A DNA stretch of 64,000 bases from Brachyhypopomus gauderio (lineage: Eukaryota; Chordata; Actinopteri; Gymnotiformes; Hypopomidae), in assembly GCF_052324685.1 (NCBI RefSeq), contig NC_135212.1, positions 6,804,278-6,868,277 on the forward strand. Reading direction: 5' to 3'. The notes under the pieces were generated by a model, which had not been told where the DNA came from, made no database searches, and saw nothing but the letters and a program-made list of their open reading frames with translations. Below, in pieces: positions 23,601 through 35,500 of this stretch (positions within the stretch are counted from its first letter, which is position 1; every line of letters begins with the position of its first letter). A program made the position numbers and the translations under genes.

Positions 23601-26600
23601 TTAATATCTGAGCCAAACTGAAGCCTAATTTGGTTCAGAAACAATTAGTAGTAACACAGCAAACCCTTGCCCAAGATAGACATGTGTCTGGTAAATCGGT
23701 ACACAGATGATATATTTTAACATTCTCATTCATTCCCTCATTTCATCTAGCTCTTTCTCTGTTCTGTCTTTGGTGCAGTGTACCAGGAATTTGACCGCTT
23801 GCTGGAAGACCAAGTCTCAATTGAAGCCTACATCGAGTGGCTGGACTCCATGGTGAACAGATGCGTTGTAAGGGTCAGTTTAGCATTTCATTTAACTCTG
23901 AAATCAATACATTTATCTGTAAATATATTATACTGTAGTTATACCGTAGTTTCAAAGACACTGCAACCTGTGACAATGATGCTTGATTGCTTACAAGCAA
24001 GATGCACTAAGTTTATTGAGAAGAAGTATTGCACTGTTGGGCCCTGTTGAAATGAACCTGTTTCCCAAAACGAGCTCTATTCTTAGGTGTTTCTAAAAGC
24101 TGAAGCAGAATGTACAGGTGCCTTCCTTTAGACTGACCTGCCATAGAAATGCAACACCTCCATTTGAATGCCAGTGTCGTTGAGACAGGCTTATGTTGGG
24201 CCATTTGTGATGTTATTCCCAACTTAATGATGTCTTCATGGCCCCTGATGCAGCCATTATACTGCAGATATAGGCTTGTAAAAAATGTGGTTGCCTTGGG
24301 AACGTCCACTACCCACGACAATTGTTCAATGGGAGGGTGTGTCCCCAGGGGCAAATCAAATAGTTGACTTGTTGACATGTTTTTCGTTCCTGTGGGGAAG
24401 GAAAGGCCTCAGTGTGGACCCTGAGGTTAAGGCCCCTATAACCACAAGGCCTTTATCATGGTAATGCTCCCTCTAGGTGGCAGCGAAGAGACCCGGGTGT
24501 CTGAAGAAAGTGGCTCAGCAGTTCCTGCTCATGTGGTCGTGTTTTGGGACCAGAGTGATCCGGGACATGACGCTACACAGTGCACCCAGCTTCGGTGAGT
24601 TTGTCGGGGCCAGCATGCGTCTGTTACCACCGTCCAATCAGGGTACCACATCCCCATGTGTCCATTACCACTGTCCAATCAGGGAACCACATCTCCATGC
24701 GTCCATTACCTCCGTCCAATCAGGGAGCCGCGTCCCCATGCGTCCATTACCACTGTCCAATCAGGGAACCACATCCCTCTGCAACAAATACGATGGAGCA
24801 GAGATTGAAGGACTATTTGAATATGGGAGGACAGTGTGATATTGTCCAATTCCAGGATCAGGTTCCTAGGGTCAGGTGTGTGTCTTGTTGTCTTGAAGGA
24901 TTTTTTATTTTAAGTACACTAAAGTGATAACATGAACTTGATAACATATCTTAGATCAATGAAAAAGTCAAAATAATTAAAAATATGTAACTTTTGAGTG
25001 GTTTGGAAGGGTTGTTTTAGCATTTCTTTAAGGCCATTAGAAAATGACCTGGGGTCCGTTCCTCCATGTTTCCTACTAAGAAACTTTCCCCAATCCACAT
25101 TCCAAAGATGAATTTTCCACAAAGATGGCTGCCTCGCTAGCTCTGGGCTACCTCGCTAACTCTGGGCTATCTCGCTGTCTATGGCAGAGAAGCTGAAAGA
25201 GAGGCCATAAAGAGGCTAGCCCCTCCTCTTCAGCTGTGTCTGTGAATATCAAAGACACAGCTGGTTGCACTGTTTTGATAATGCAGCTCTCTGTACAAAA
25301 ACAGCTAATTAACAAAAGCTAACCCCCACCCCCCAGGGGTTTCCTCCTGCTTCCCATTTTATGAGTGGGCACTAACGCAGCCTGAAGCTCTGAATAGCCA
25401 CAGGGTTTATAATACACAGAGTGGCTGAAGTTACTTCGACAATGTAAGGGCTGTGTCAGGCCCTTTCCACATTCTTACTTCCCTTCACGAGTAAGTGCCT
25501 AGATGTCGTATTAGCACCACCATCTCCGTGTTTGATGTCTAATCTTCTGGTTTAAAATACGTACACTACCAAAAGATAGGACACACTCTGTTTCTTTTGA
25601 TTATTTTCAACATAAAAACAGGGAAGATGCCAAACCAATGAAAGTAAACATGGTATTATTCTCAAATAAACAAACATTAGATTCCATGAAGTAACTTTCC
25701 TGTTCTGTTAACCAGCTTCATGAAGCAGCACCTATGATGCTTTCCCATCAATCCTGAAGACATTCTCACATATTTAGAGCGCTTGTAGAGTGCGGAACTA
25801 TAGTTCGGAAATAAAACAGTTTTGGCTGAGTGTGTATTTAAAATTGTGTGTGTGTGTGTTGAGAATGAATTCATATATAAGATAACACGTTTCACTAATT
25901 ATATTTGTCTTATAAACAAATTTAAGACTAATCCCTTAGATTAAAGTGCCTTTTTACTATTAAGAGCATGCAGTCAGGTGTGTCTAAACCTTTGTCTGGT
26001 GTCAAATAAGTGTACTTATTTGCTGAAATGATTGGACATTTAATTTGACAGTGGTGTTGCTGAGCTTTGACAGCTTTAATAGCATATGGTTTTCAGACGT
26101 ATAATGTAATCCTAACTTAAATGGACTGCAAGAAGATGCTACAGCTAATACCCTGTGACAAATGTGTTATCTGTGTTACGTGTGCAGGTTCGTTCCACCT
26201 GATACACCTGATGTTTGACGACTATGTGCTGTACCTGCTGGAGTCCCTGCATTGTCAGGAGAGAGCCAATGAGCTGATGAGGTCCATGAAGGGGGAGGGC
26301 ACTACAGGTGAGCCCATGGGCATGAGTTATCAGAAACAACTGAAATGTCAGCTTCATAAATGACATAAAACGTGTCCTAAAGAGTGAATGAAGTTGCTAT
26401 CATTTTATAGCCAGTGTTGATATTGAGCTCATGCATCAGGAGAGGGTGTACAGTGTTATCATTTGAGTGTGTTCCTCTGCTCCCTGATGTTGCATGAGCT
26501 GATGAGATGTTGTGATGATGCTGCATGTGCACAAATTACAGAAAGTGTCTTTTCCCAAACTGTGGTATCATGGCATGTCATTATCTAAAAAGACTATGCA

Positions 26601-28565
26601 TGTAGCACCTACATTACTGTTGGCAGTGTGCGTTCCAGAAGGTTCTGCCAAACGATAATTCACCCACCCCACTGCCAGATAGTGAAGCAGCCTTTCTTCC
26701 GTGCAGCAGACGGCGGTGAGGATCTGGTGCCCATGGAGAGCACCCCCACACCCACGTCACCCGGGCCATACTCTCCCACCAAGCCTGTACACTCTGTAGA
26801 CATACCGGCACCCAGCTCTCCGAGCGCAGCCCAGACCACCGAATACAACGGGGTGTCTGCTACCTCAGGTGAGCTTGCGCAATACACACATCAGTGTGGA
26901 AATGTCACGTTTGGTTTGGATTGCTGGAGTTCTTACATATCCGTGTCCCTTCTGGGCTGACATGGGACTTCTATCCACAAAAAGCCAGCAGAACAGAAAC
27001 TTAAACAAAGGACTAAAAGACAGCTAAGACGAACTGTAGAAGGCAACAGGCGTGATACAGACTGGAAGCGCTCAGGGTGGTTTTAGTGACGTGCCTAGAC
27101 ACTATATTTAGAGGAGGCTAATACAATGGCCGCAGCAAACGCGTGTGTTTCTGTATGTGTGTGTGTGTTGTGTCAGGAGCTGTTCAGTCATATACCTGGT
27201 CCCTCACGTACACAGTGACCACGTCAGGAGGCAGCCCAGGTGAGGGCGGAGCCCAGCTCTCTTGCATGCGTGGCACCGCCCCTGTGCATCCCGCCTCCTC
27301 CGGCCACAGGATGCCCGTCTACCCCCACAGAGACGAGCACAGGTGGGTCCCTGTAGGAGTCGAGCAGCTGCTACATTTAGTGTGTAAATGTAGCTGTGGG
27401 AGATGTCTTTCAGAATTGCACTGGGGAAGCATATCCTTCTGCAAGCACCAGTAATAAATACCCAGAATACACTGTGTAAGTGCAGTTGGTTTTTGTGCGT
27501 TCACTGAAATGCAGGTTGCTCATTTCCCACGATCCTTTATTCGCTCTCACGTGAACGTGCTCCTCTCTTCAGCTACAACGGCAGCTACAACTACGGCAGC
27601 TACACAAACCAGCACCACCACGCCATCCAGAGCCAGTACCCGGGGCTGACCCATGACCCTGGCCTCCCCTCCCCTCTCCACTACTCCTCCTACCACCGCT
27701 CCTCTGCACAGGTCGGTCCTTTGACTGGGTTCTCAAGTCTGAATCCTGTGTTCACGCTGTGTTTGGTGTAATACGCATCTTCATGGAGCCGTAATGGCTT
27801 CCAGTGATTCTTAATGGATGTAATGCTTGTTTGCTCACCGCCATTGAAATGGAAGCGTATTTCTCCCCAGTCTCTTTAACAGGGTCTTAGGAAGCCTGTA
27901 AGTCAGAGAAGAATGCTAATATGCTAATATGAATGTGAACAGTGAGCAGCACACGGTGGTCATTAGCATGTGAAATGTTGAACTGTGTGCTATGCAGAGA
28001 GATGCATATTTAGATGGGCCTGTCTCTACCCGGCCAGCACTGAGCCCCAGGCGTATGGATAACCCTGTTCTGGGTTCTCAACTGCATGTCTTTCCAGAAC
28101 AAAATGAAAAGAAAGGGCTAATTAAAAGGAACTACCAGTGACTGTCTTGCATGTTTAATTAGATTATCTACCTCAAAGTGTATTCAACACATGCACTCTG
28201 TGTACTGCTTCATGCAAAGGAGGGAGGTGGAGATCTTCACACGGTGCTGAACGTCAGTGTTGAACGTCAGTGTGAGCATGGCTCGGTGAGAGGGTACACA
28301 GACACCAGGCGAGAGAGTGGCCACAGCAGATTAGTGGTCATGAGAGGAGTCTTTAAGATGAACACAGGTTGAAGGGGGCTGAGTTTAGGCAGCTGGGGTT
28401 AGTGGTGTTAAGCGCTGAACTCTTGCGGAGGGGCGGTGGAGGTCATTTCCTGTAGAGAGCTCTCTGGCCCTCTGTAATGGGAGATGATCAGCTGGGTGCT
28501 GGCTGCTGCTATCTCTAGCACTGTGGATAGAGGGGCTGAAAGGTGCTTCTGGCCTGAGCCCCTAG

Positions 28566-28636
<71 letters not shown>

Positions 28637-29676
28637 ACACGCGCAATTCCAGCCTACACTCAAAGACGACTTCAGTCCCTGTAGCCAGCAGCCGGGAAGC
28701 CCAGGCGTAGAGCGCGTTTATTAAAATATTGTGATTCAATGGTCTCTTTTCTCTGTTCGAACAAGAGGTCACTAAGCTGCACATCTTGCCTCCTGACCCT
28801 GGCTGACTCTTTTTTCCGAGCGCCAGTCCTTCATAATGGTGCTGACTGTGGACGGCTTCTATTTTGAGGGGAAAGTTAGATTTTTACTTCCACTTGTCCT
28901 GCCTAAGATTAAAATGGACACAAAGTCTGTGCTTTGTCTGTGGGCTCAGTCCACAGGAAGTGACTGAGATGACACAGACAGAACACTATGCTGGTTTCCT
29001 CTTTCGAAGGAGAAAGCGTTTTTAACAGCCACACATGCTTAATGTTGACATGTTTGACTTTTGTTTATGGTCAGTCCAGTTACCCACAGCAACAAAAATA
29101 AGACAAAGTAGCCGTAGAAACACACATGCAACAAAGTAATTAGATTGACAATGTAATCAAACCGACAATTTAAAGAGTCGCACAAATTAATATTTTGAAG
29201 TACTTCGAATCAAGTCAATCATATTTCCTTATCCCTGACGTACTGTTTCACAAACATGACTTGAAAAAATTATTATCTGAATGATCCAGATACAATTATC
29301 TAGTTATTCTGGTGACACACCTTTATTTAACTGGTTCAGTAAGGTTTGGTGCTTTTGTGGCCTACCCACACATCCTGTGTGAGATTTGCCCTTTGTTCTG
29401 CAGTACCCACTCAACAGTCAGATGCCGCGCATGGAGCCATGTCTGATGGGTGGGGCACCCCGTCTGCATCCGACCCCCGTGACCCCCCGCTGGACGGATG
29501 TCCCCTCGGCCAACAGCTGCTATTCCAGCCCCCCCACGCACCCGTCACGCTACGCTGCCACAGGGGACATGTACTCTCCACTGGCGCCACGCAGGAACTC
29601 CGAATACGAACATGCACAACACTTTCCTGGCTTCGCCTACATCAATGGAGAGGCCACCACAGGCTGGGCCAAATAG
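13586..29676 (+). CDS. rfx4: Regulatory factor X4, winged-helix transcription factor (complete, long neural-type isoform)
   Basis: RFX4 binds X-box DNA and controls ciliary and neural-tube genes; the isoform starting MHCGLLE is the brain form. Coding exons: 13586-13628, 16023-16109, 16333-16393, 17891-18014, 19039-19100, 19429-19642, 20168-20245, 20671-20834, 22198-22298, 22385-22443, 22601-22745, 23779-23873, 24477-24594, 26188-26307, 26707-26868, 27177-27342, 27573-27711, 29404-29676. They sum to 2211 nt (736 aa), the length I recall for the human isoform. Start ATG 13586 gives [14 protein letters not shown], matching the known N-terminus. The winged-helix DNA-binding domain spans about residues 61-136, with GTRGQSKYHYYG at about 119-131. 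The conserved central B, C and dimerisation regions follow to about residue 490. The C-terminal third is Ser/Pro/Tyr-rich and ends ASTGWAK-like (EATTGWAK). The 62-bp exon 19039-19100 ([20 protein letters not shown]) is too short to stand out as an ORF but is required for frame. No breaks were seen. Confidence 0.97.
13629..16022 (+). other. rfx4 intron 1
   Basis: This 2.4-kb intron separates the 14-codon first coding exon from the next. It contains a long (AT)n run (14634-14714), A-rich stretches near 14260 and 14392, and a more GC-rich part (15400-15780). I find no exon. It could hold regulatory elements, but I see no motif that proves it. Confidence 0.6.
14633..14757 (+). repeat. (AT)n microsatellite with GTGT/ATAC end
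   Basis: About 80 bp of pure AT followed by GTGTGTATATAT and TATACACATA. It can form cruciform or hairpin structures. It lies in rfx4 intron 1. Confidence 0.95.
16394..17890 (+). other. rfx4 intron 3
   Basis: A 1.5-kb AT-rich intron. I see no repeats of note and no exon in it. Confidence 0.6.
20459..20552 (+). repeat. (CA)n microsatellite
   Basis: A pure CA run of about 94 bp in rfx4 intron 20246-20670. It faces a (TG)n run 60 bp downstream, so the two could pair in the pre-mRNA. Confidence 0.95.
20612..20670 (+). repeat. (TG)n microsatellite ending at an rfx4 acceptor
   Basis: The TG run continues directly into the acceptor TGTGTAG of the exon that starts at 20671. There is no pyrimidine tract between the run and the AG. 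Confidence 0.95.
21172..21343. mobile_element. hAT-type MITE with 8-bp target-site duplication
   Basis: A 172-bp element in rfx4 intron 20835-22197. It begins CAGAGGTGT and ends ACACCTCTG. The arms share a long imperfect inverted repeat (AGTAAAAGTCCTCACCAGGA and its complement near the other end). Flanks are GTTCTGTC (21164-21171) and GTTCTGCC (21344-21351), an 8-bp duplication with one mismatch, which fits the hAT superfamily. It has no coding capacity. Confidence 0.88.
21371..22170 (+). repeat. 40-bp minisatellite, about 20 copies
   Basis: The unit GATGTTCACTACTACTGTGT plus GTGTTTGTTTAAAGAAGGTT fills 800 bp of rfx4 intron 20835-22197 and ends only 27 bp before the acceptor of the exon at 22198. 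Copies vary in the length of an internal TG run and between TTGCTT and TTGTTT. Confidence 0.95.
22871..22989 (+). repeat. 17-bp tandem repeat, 7 copies
   Basis: The unit CATGTGCACTCTCTGGG is repeated seven times in rfx4 intron 22746-23778. It contains the palindrome TGTGCA/TGCACA. The rest of this 1-kb intron is AT-rich and featureless. Confidence 0.9.
24013..24378 (-). other. Unassigned 121-codon open frame in an rfx4 intron
   Basis: An ATG-started frame lies antisense inside rfx4 intron 23874-24476, beginning [12 protein letters not shown]. The sequence is not low-complexity. I do not recognise the product and see no known domain or splice partner. It may be part of an old transposable element or open by chance. 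Confidence 0.2.
24617..24780 (+). repeat. 41-bp tandem repeat, about 4 copies
   Basis: The unit GTCCATTACCACTGTCCAAT plus CAGGGAACCACATCCCCATGC occurs four times about 20 bp after the donor of the rfx4 exon ending 24594. Each copy contains CCAATCAGGG. Confidence 0.9.
25562..26002. mobile_element. Probable Tc1/mariner non-autonomous element
   Basis: The left end TACACTACCAAAAGATAGGA and the right end (complement ACACCAGACAAAGGTTTAGA) resemble the common fish Tc1-family inverted repeat that reads ACACTACC...GACACACCT. The 440 bp between them lack a transposase frame. It lies in rfx4 intron 24595-26187. Boundaries are approximate. Confidence 0.5.
28570..28640 (+). repeat. (CA)n microsatellite
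   Basis: A CA run of about 62 bp with a short degenerate tail in the 1.7-kb last intron of rfx4 (27712-29403). I see nothing else of note in this intron. Confidence 0.95.
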
Positions 29677-32501
29677 CTGTCTAGGGGAACGCACGAGAAG
29701 ATGTGTGCAGGAAGAAAGAGCTTCAGCGAGGCCAGGGAGCTTCCCCCGCCCCAGGAGAAGAAGGGTGTGGGGTGGACTGAGATTGGGCTTCAGAAGGGGT
29801 GTGTGTGTTGGGACTGGTTTCTTCCACAAGAGCTGCGGGTTAAACTCCAATCCTCAAGGCAGAACCGTTGTGAGATGGTGAGAGTGCAGTTGTAATTGAA
29901 TGGTAACTTTCACTCCATACCCAGGTGTCACGTAATCTCTCCTGTGAACATTTAGAGCCTTCCTCACCCCTAGGGCCCATGGGGGTTCTGATCCAGCGTC
30001 AGTCTGAGAGTGCACAACCCGCACGCCTTTTTTTACGCTGGGCTTGCTGCTGGACGTGAAGGAGAGCCAGGGCTTATGTGACAGATTTCTCCTTCTCACT
30101 GGGCTCTTGTGTTCATTGCTGTTCTTGTGCGCATGGGCCACACGCTGGGTGGCAAAACATCCCAGGAACACTGACCTGCCCTTGGCTCGCTTCCAGGACA
30201 CGCACGTCAGCGGATGGGAGCGCACAGCCCAATTAAATCACCTCCCCTCATCAGGTCACCACAGACACACGCAGAAGCTGACGTAAGATGATGTCGCACT
30301 GAGATTCCTGTGATGAGAGAGATGAGGGTGCTGGTCCTCTGTTATTACACTCTGTTGCTGTAATTGTGGGAGATCTGAACTCTGAACAGTTCCCCATGGC
30401 TTTGTAATATGGTGTCCCTTTGCTTTGTTTCATATATGTTTGTATTATACATTTTTTTATGATTAGAAAGGGAGATAAAGGGCTGGTTCCCCAGCCATGG
30501 CTTAATCCTAGTCTTGGTCTAAACTGCAGTGCCAATTGTGAATTACCATTGGAAATTCTTTTTAGTCTAAGTTTAGGTTTAATCTGGATCTGGGAAAACA
30601 ACCCAAAGTGTTAACTTAGATTTGTGTGTTTTTAAATGCACTCGGAGGTACAGTGGACCTATTACCCTATGGGTAGGAAAAAAGGAGAGATATCAAAAGT
30701 AACATTTATCTTTAGTCACTTTCTCTTGTAAATAAAAGCACTGAATAACTTCTGTGGTGACAGTTGTTACCGTGTAAATGATATATGTGGAATTATTTGT
30801 TACCACATAAAGAATTTTTAAAGCCAATTATAAAATCTGATTATTTACTCATCTAAATAAAAGTCAATTTTGTTGCATTTCAGATATGCTTCTTTAAATT
30901 TTGGTCTAAATGGTTTTTAGGGTGAGGTTTTCTAAATTTCAGTGATAAGTAATAACTTCAATGACAACTAATAACTTTTCTTCAGTTATCTCAAACCAGT
31001 CAGTAAAAATGCACCAGACTAGAAAATAGCCTTTCATAGATTCTAACACATATTTTTCATGGTACGTCATTTTGCAGAACCATGGCAATATCACACATAT
31101 AGTGTTACAAAACATCTTTTCAAATCCTCTGAACAGCCCATCCCCCTTCTCACCCCTGACAGAAATGATCTTAGGCACAGAACCAAGAGGGCCAGACTGG
31201 AAAGAATTCTATCTATGGCCAAACCTCCTGCTGATGAGCGCTTAATGCATCACCCATAACCTTTGACCTTTGCTCCTTTCACGCTTTCACAGCAAACTAA
31301 TCTATAGCAAAGTTTAAGATGTGCTTCTAAGAAGGAGCACTTGCATCAGAAGGAAAATCTCCACCTAGCTGTATTATCAATGGATCCATATCCCATAGAG
31401 ATCTGCACAAGGAACCCACTTGATCACCTACCTGTAGCTGCATCACAGATTAACAATGCATTTATGTCCAATAGTAAATGAAAAATTGCATTATACCATA
31501 ATTTGAGTTATGTGCAGCTAGTAGTAGGGGTAAAAATGCAATAATACAGAAAAGATCAACTTTCTAAAAGGTATAGTCTGTAAATGGCTCCTAGACATTT
31601 TCCATTTCATGGATTTTAAATGGTTTAAAATTCCAACTGTTGATATGTATGTTACATTCTGACTAGATATGATATCATGTTTTTAAATAATTGCCAGAAG
31701 ATTGTAGTTAGGTACTGTAACTCACACATAACTACATCACTGCTCAAGAACCATCAGCCCAGCAAAATATTTGATTACTTTTGACACTGTGCATACATGC
31801 AGTTTAAAAAGTGGCTGTATTTGGCCCAAACCACTGGAGGAATGAGCTGTTGGCTGTGATGTACTGGTGGAGCGTACGAGCGTGCGTTTAGCCCTGTTCT
31901 TCCCGGACTTTAGATGACGTCAGGCTCTCTCGTGCATGTTCTCTCTCACGCAGTGACTGCGCCAAACAAATCACTTTGTTTATATGATTTTTTTTATTTT
32001 TAGAAATTCTGTATATTAAAGCAGAATAGGCGCAAATGTCTGAAAACAAAATATTTTCCATACTGCGTATGAATGAACAATGCACCAGACTTTTGTAGTG
32101 TAAGATCATTGCATTTTCCTGGCCTAACAATGGTTTTGTGCAAATTGCATATTATATCAGGCATCTCTTAAAAGTAAACGTGAGATAAACACAAGATAAG
32201 GCGTGTGGACTCATGCACATTATCTGCATTAATTCCGTCTCACTGCTATCGCACACCTACCTCTTGGGGCAGAAGTTTAGTAACATTAGTGTTATCTGTT
32301 TGTTTAAGGAGTTTCCCGTGATTGTCCAAGGACCGTGACACTTGTGTTTGCTGTGGTAGGTCAGCTAGATCTTAAGGACGTTTCTCGGTTAGAAGATGGT
32401 GTGAAACGTCAGGGAGGCGCGTCGGGAGACCTGCTGGTGGCTGGGTGGGTTTTCAGCAGCTGGTCTCGTACGGTTAGTTGGCGTGTTCGGTGTCTATAGA
32501 C
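29677..32501. other. rfx4 3' UTR and rfx4-ric8b intergenic region
   Basis: Two polyadenylation hexamers, AATAAA at 30731-30736 and 30856-30861, would give rfx4 a 3' UTR of about 1.05-1.2 kb. The rest is AT-rich and contains the MITE at 30480-30604. The GC-richer last 150 bp before 32502 are the likely ric8b promoter and 5' UTR. I see no further gene. Confidence 0.6.
30480..30604. mobile_element. Short inverted-repeat element (MITE)
   Basis: The left arm GGGCTGGTTCCCCAG...GGCTTAATCCTAGTCTTGG and the complement of the right arm GGGTTGTTTTCCCAGATCCA...TTAAACCTAAACTTAGAC form imperfect terminal inverted repeats over 125 bp. The pattern (GGGCTGTTTCCC, then TTAATCCTAGTC) matches a dispersed fish repeat that I remember. 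It lies within the presumed rfx4 3' UTR. I could not fix a target-site duplication. Confidence 0.6.
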
Positions 32502-35500
32502 ATGGATTTGAGTGCAATCTTATCTCAAATTGAAAACGGAGACGAGGATGAAATCGAGAGGCATTTGCAAGTATACAACACGGAGGTAAGTTACTGAATG
32601 ACGCAAATGAACCAGCCGGACAACTAGCTTAGTAAACCGCACTGGTCTGCTAGCTAGCAGGCTAAGTGTGTTTATGCTATGTTTGGCTATGTTATAATCG
32701 TGTTACCTAGCCACAGGTCGTAATTAGCTAACGCAACGTAGTTATACGTTATTTAAAACATATTTCACACACAACATTTGCAAATGTTTGCTATCCTTTC
32801 CTTAGTTTTGTCAAATGTTCACTAGCCAGCTAGCTAGCCTAGCTAGCTAACCGCCACCGAGATGTGCTTGCAGCAGGTTGCTATGGGCAGTCAGACAGAA
32901 GCTAACGCTAGCTAACCTGGCTATCTAGATTAATATGCCATAATCTAGAAGCTATCAATCTTATTTTGTGTACAGTATGTGTGTTTTATTACAAGACATC
33001 ATATTAGAAACGGAAGATATCAGTTTCAGTGGTATGCAGGAGGAAGCCGCAGACATGCGTATTCGTCAGTCCTGCACCTGTGCTTACCTGGTCAACAGGT
33101 AGATCACCTGCTTTGATTTACACGGAGAGCACACTACTGTTATGCTATTACAGTATACTAGAATAGATGATGGAATTAGAATATCATCAAAAAGTTAATT
33201 TATTTCAGTAATTCAGTACAAAAAAGTGAAACGCATGTATTATATAGATTAATGACAGTGATCTATTTCAAGTGTTTATCTGTGCTAATGTTGATAATTA
33301 TGGCTTACAACCAATAAAAACCCCAAAAAATTGATTATTATATAAGACTGGAAAATTAGTTTTTAATTCAGAAATGTTGGCTTGCTGAAAGTATGTACAG
33401 TAAATGCACTCAGTACTTGGTCTGGGCTCCTTTTAAATGAATGACTGCATCACTGTGGCATGGCAAAGCCCAGGTTGCTTTGATAGACCCAACAATGCAG
33501 ATGAGCTGAAGGCTGCTCTCATCATCCTCTTGACAATACCCCATAGTTTCTCTATGGGGTTTAGGTCAGGCCAATCAAGCACAGTTATACTGTGGTTATT
33601 AAACCAGGCATGGGTACTTTTGTCAGTGTGGCCAGGTGCCAAGTCCTGCTGGAATATGACATTTCCATCTCCAAAAACCTTGTCGGCAGAGGGAAACATG
33701 AAGTGCTCTAAAATGTCCTGGTCTCGATATTGGTGTGTTAATGTGTGTAGTTGTAGTGTTGTAATGGACAAATTAAACCATATAATCCTTTAACATTTTA
33801 TCACAGTCATCAGACAAAGAGAATGAATGTTAATAATTAAAGACAAACTGTAGGTAGTCTTTTTAAATGTGTTTTTTGCTTTGTTATATTTGCCCTTTTT
33901 AATATTTTTAAGGCCTCCTATCAGTTAAGTGCACAACTGGAGACATTCATGCCTTCTTGATTATTCTATAGGACGAGCCAAACTAGGTTCATACCCTCTT
34001 CTATGCTTTACGTTGTCTTTCAGAACTGTAGGACATTTAGCTTTGACTGCAAAGAAGAGGCTGCCCGAACAGTGAGTACAAGATTGACGCTTTGCTCCTC
34101 CAGTAACTTTGCGGCATCGTTTTCCATTTGTAACCGGAGCTGTTCCTTCTGCTTACTGCATCCATTGAAATGGTGCTCTTTTGGATTGGAGGAGGTGGTT
34201 GTCAGTCACTCTGGTTTTGTGTGTTTTCTCCCATGCAGAAGCTGTGTCAGGGCGTGCTCACAGTGCTCACGCGTCCCGTCCCGCCCCGGTGCCAATGCAC
34301 CTGTTTGGAGACCATGCGCATCCTGTCCCGTGACAAGCGGGTCCTGGGGCCCGTAGCTACCCCGGAGGGCATCCTCACGCTGGCGGGGCTGGCGAGGATC
34401 CGGCTGCCGGGCGCAGGTGCGCAGCCTGTGTGGGAGGGGGAGTCGGCGGTGGAGGGGCAGGTGGTGGTGGAAGCCCTCAAGTGCCTGTGTAACGTGATGT
34501 TCAACAGCGTGGCGGCGCAGCAGGTGGGCGTCGACCTTCAGCTGCCACAGGGGCTGTGCGCCTACATGCGCTCGTCCGGCTCCGCCCACCACGAGGTGGG
34601 GCTCTTCTCTCTGCGCCTGCTGTTCCTGCTCTCCGCCCTGCGGCCAGACATCCGGGGAGGATTATGCACGGAAACGGGTGCCGTCGGTCTGCTCGCCGAC
34701 ATGCTGGAACGCATTCTGGACATCCGCTGGGCGGGGCCTTGTGAAGTCATGCCCCCTGACGACCAGGCCCCGCCCATTCCACCAGAGAAGGTTGAGCAGA
34801 CGATGGAGGCCCTCAAGGCTCTGTTCAACATCACCTTATCAAGCTCCAGTGATTCGGTGAGAGGCTGCGGTGTGATTGATGCCTGTGCAGCTCAAGAACT
34901 TGATTTTTATTTTAAATGAATGTTCATAATGCTTCATAGCACACGTATGCTGTAAACATGAAGAAAGGTTGGAGACTGTAAAGCTTTGGGGGTGGCAAAC
35001 ATACCCTGACTGCCCAACCTATTAGCCATTTCTCAGTCATATAGGTTTCTCCTTCAGGGTCCCTGCGTGTTAAGCAGCTGTTTTGGGCAACATAACACAA
35101 AGAAAATCTTTTAGTAGTAGAGCAGGTATTACATTAAACACTCATGTAAGATAATCATAACACTATGATGGTTTGGTAACGAGACCCAGTTTGGTAGTTG
35201 CTGAGTATTTGTAGCTGATGAGATCAAGCCCATGTTCTGTGTGTGCTCGAGTCTTTGGCCGAGAGCTTTGGTCAGCAGCAGAAAGCATTTCCTCCTCTCA
35301 TCTGGCCAGCAGTCAGAGCTTTATCAGTTCAGTGATTTGCCTCAGCACTCTGTACTGCTTCAACAATGGCCGTGTTGCTACAACACCAGCTCTCCGCCAC
35401 AGTCCTAGAGTCCCCCTGCCATGTACTCTTGTGTTGGGTCTGCTGCAGCTCGACTGACCCAGTTCAGCTGGGCCGACAGATCCGGGGCGGGAGAACCACG

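Noticed and set aside
31059..31259. 66-codon plus-strand frame downstream of rfx4
   Set aside because: No recognised homology. It starts at a non-ATG codon and lies in AT-rich intergenic sequence.
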